64,000 nucleotides of DNA from Lethocerus indicus. Lineage: Eukaryota > Arthropoda > Insecta > Hemiptera > Belostomatidae. Under the pieces are notes generated by a model. The model saw nothing but the letters and a program-made list of their open reading frames with translations. It was not told the origin of the DNA and ran no database searches. This document shows, one piece after another, positions 63,058 to 64,000 of the stretch. Position numbers and translations under genes: made by a program. The stretch's first letter is position 1. Each line of letters opens with the position of its first letter. Location: NCBI GenBank assembly GCA_019843655.1, contig JACDQD010000005.1, positions 124,001 to 188,000 on the forward strand, in the 5' to 3' direction.

Positions 63058-63162
63058 GTAGTTTAACGTACCTGTTTTGACTGACACAGCGCTACTGAAG
63101 ATGGCGAGCAGCCGAAACCGGTCCGGCGAGAGTGGACAGAAATACCGCAAACCTACGGTAAT
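63058..63162. mobile_element. FBE, outer end fused to right arm
   Basis: GTAGTTTAACGTACCTGTTT then TGACTGACACAGCGCTACTG: 18 bp of left outer end joined directly to the right arm, which ends AAACCTACGG followed by TA. Nearly the entire left half has been deleted. Confidence 0.85.
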
Positions 63163-64000
63163 AATTTGTACGTTTGCGATGTATTGTCTTAGTTTGTAAC
63201 TTAGTTGAATTTCTGTACTTTTGACTCTTGCGCGCGGTTTACGTGTTAATCTTCTCTGTCTCTAAGTTCAGCTCGCAAGTTAAAAAGACAAGTACCGCAA
63301 CTTTCAATAGAAAGTTGGTACCGGTCCAGTGAAACGGGAGGACCTCTTCCTCGAATTTCAAGTTGAAACTAACACTTGCGCTTTCGGTAGCGCCGAAAGT
63401 TTATTTTTCGGCTTGAGCCGGACATTAGAGGACTTTCAACTATCGCTTGAGTACTGGACAGTTGAGGAATGATATAAACGGTTGATGTAGTATTAATATG
63501 CGGGAGCCCGAGATGACGTCCATCGGACTCTGAATAATGGGAGTTTTTCGAAGAACTCCGCCACATAGTAACAGGAAACGCCCACGCCGGGAGTTCCCGG
63601 TTTCAATTATCGGCCTCGCGAATTAGCGGCCACGTCAATTACGAAGCCGAATGTACGCACGCGAAAACGGCGAACAGGCCCTTCCCCTACACTTAAACCG
63701 GTCTAGATAGACCAGAATGTCGTTGTTCGGAGTTCTCGGCATGCCTGAATGTCCCGGACTGGAGGATGAAACAATCGAGAAAGTCCAGAAAGCAGTACAC
63801 AAGAGTCGCACGTACACAAGAGTCGCACGTACAAACAAAAATAAAATCAATTCCAAAGTCCAAAATGTTGATTACTTTCGTCTACCAAACAGGGATTTGA
63901 TAAATTCCTGTCGGGTATGTTGAGTAGAGGGAGAATTATGAGATTTGAAACATAAAATCTGGAACGCCTACAAGAGTTGTACCGAAAGCACAAGTTATAT
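63163..64000. other. No gene seen; mariner-C terminus fragment
   Basis: Unique sequence. At 63839-63880 AAATAAAATCAATTCCAAAG and TCCAAAATGTTGATTACTTT match the mariner-C 3' terminal repeat. The 68-73-codon opposed frames at 63635-63923 have no domain. Confidence 0.5.

Overview
The window looks like repeat-dense nuclear DNA of an animal, most probably an arthropod and within that an insect. The evidence is the mix of relics: several decayed Tc1/mariner lineages, 5'-truncated Jockey-like LINE tails, long (CT)n, (TA)n and (GA)n microsatellites, and tandem satellites. I see no bacterial features (operons, ribosome binding sites, CRISPR) and no convincing host gene. No reading frame longer than about 160 codons is open, and most open frames are translations of repeats. 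The species cannot be named from what is visible.

The dominant component is one foldback family, called FBE here, with about 50 copies or fragments spread from end to end. A full copy is about 300-450 bp. It has two inverted arms of about 170 bp around a short core. Each arm runs, from outside in: an outer end GTTTAACATACCTG; a hAT-like stretch GCGAGGGGTTGGAATA; an inner end CCGTAGATTTCGTG; a small hairpin GGTCTTTCGCTAGACC; a CG-rich block CGGCCGCTCGCCCC; and GTCTTCAGTAGCG. The core carries GGCACTTTGGATG, GGGCATCCTCACTGCC, CACTGTCACTTGTACTG and sometimes a (TA)n microsatellite. Many copies end exactly at TA next to CCGTAG, others extend to the TTTAA-flanked outer end. This suggests an inner element nested in an outer palindromic one. 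FBE copies sit at the edges of several duplicated blocks (4.5/17.5 kb inverted; 9.4/13.6 kb, 15.9/29.2 kb, 30.0/52.3 kb and 39.2/41.6 kb direct).

The second layer is at least five Tc1/mariner-type lineages, A to E. A has five copies, the longest at 61.1-61.6 kb with recognisable catalytic motifs. B carries a GDYFEGDK-like transposase tail and lies beside a CACCTGAAGTT minisatellite. C is a roughly 230-bp deletion derivative with about 14 copies whose middle encodes a LPEKW-type transposase C-terminus. D is a 192-bp MITE at 40.8 kb. E is a helix-turn-helix remnant at 46.5 kb. A third layer is Jockey-like LINE 3' ends, all on the + strand (6.4, 42.8, 48.3, 60.9 and 62.0-62.8 kb). There is also an isolated hAT-type 3' end at 30.4 kb and a tentative Penelope-like coding relic at 50.0-50.3 kb.

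Tandem arrays are a fourth layer: a 12-bp minisatellite (14.7-15.4 kb), a degenerate array of about 35 bp (19.4-20.0 kb), a very uniform 106-bp satellite of ten units (24.2-25.25 kb), an 11-bp minisatellite (36.4 and 59.8 kb), and a complex array of about 270 bp (53.3-54.5 kb). The rest is unique AT-rich sequence without supportable genes. The genes do not work together as a pathway; the region is best read as a repeat sink shaped by transposition, nesting and repeat-mediated duplication.
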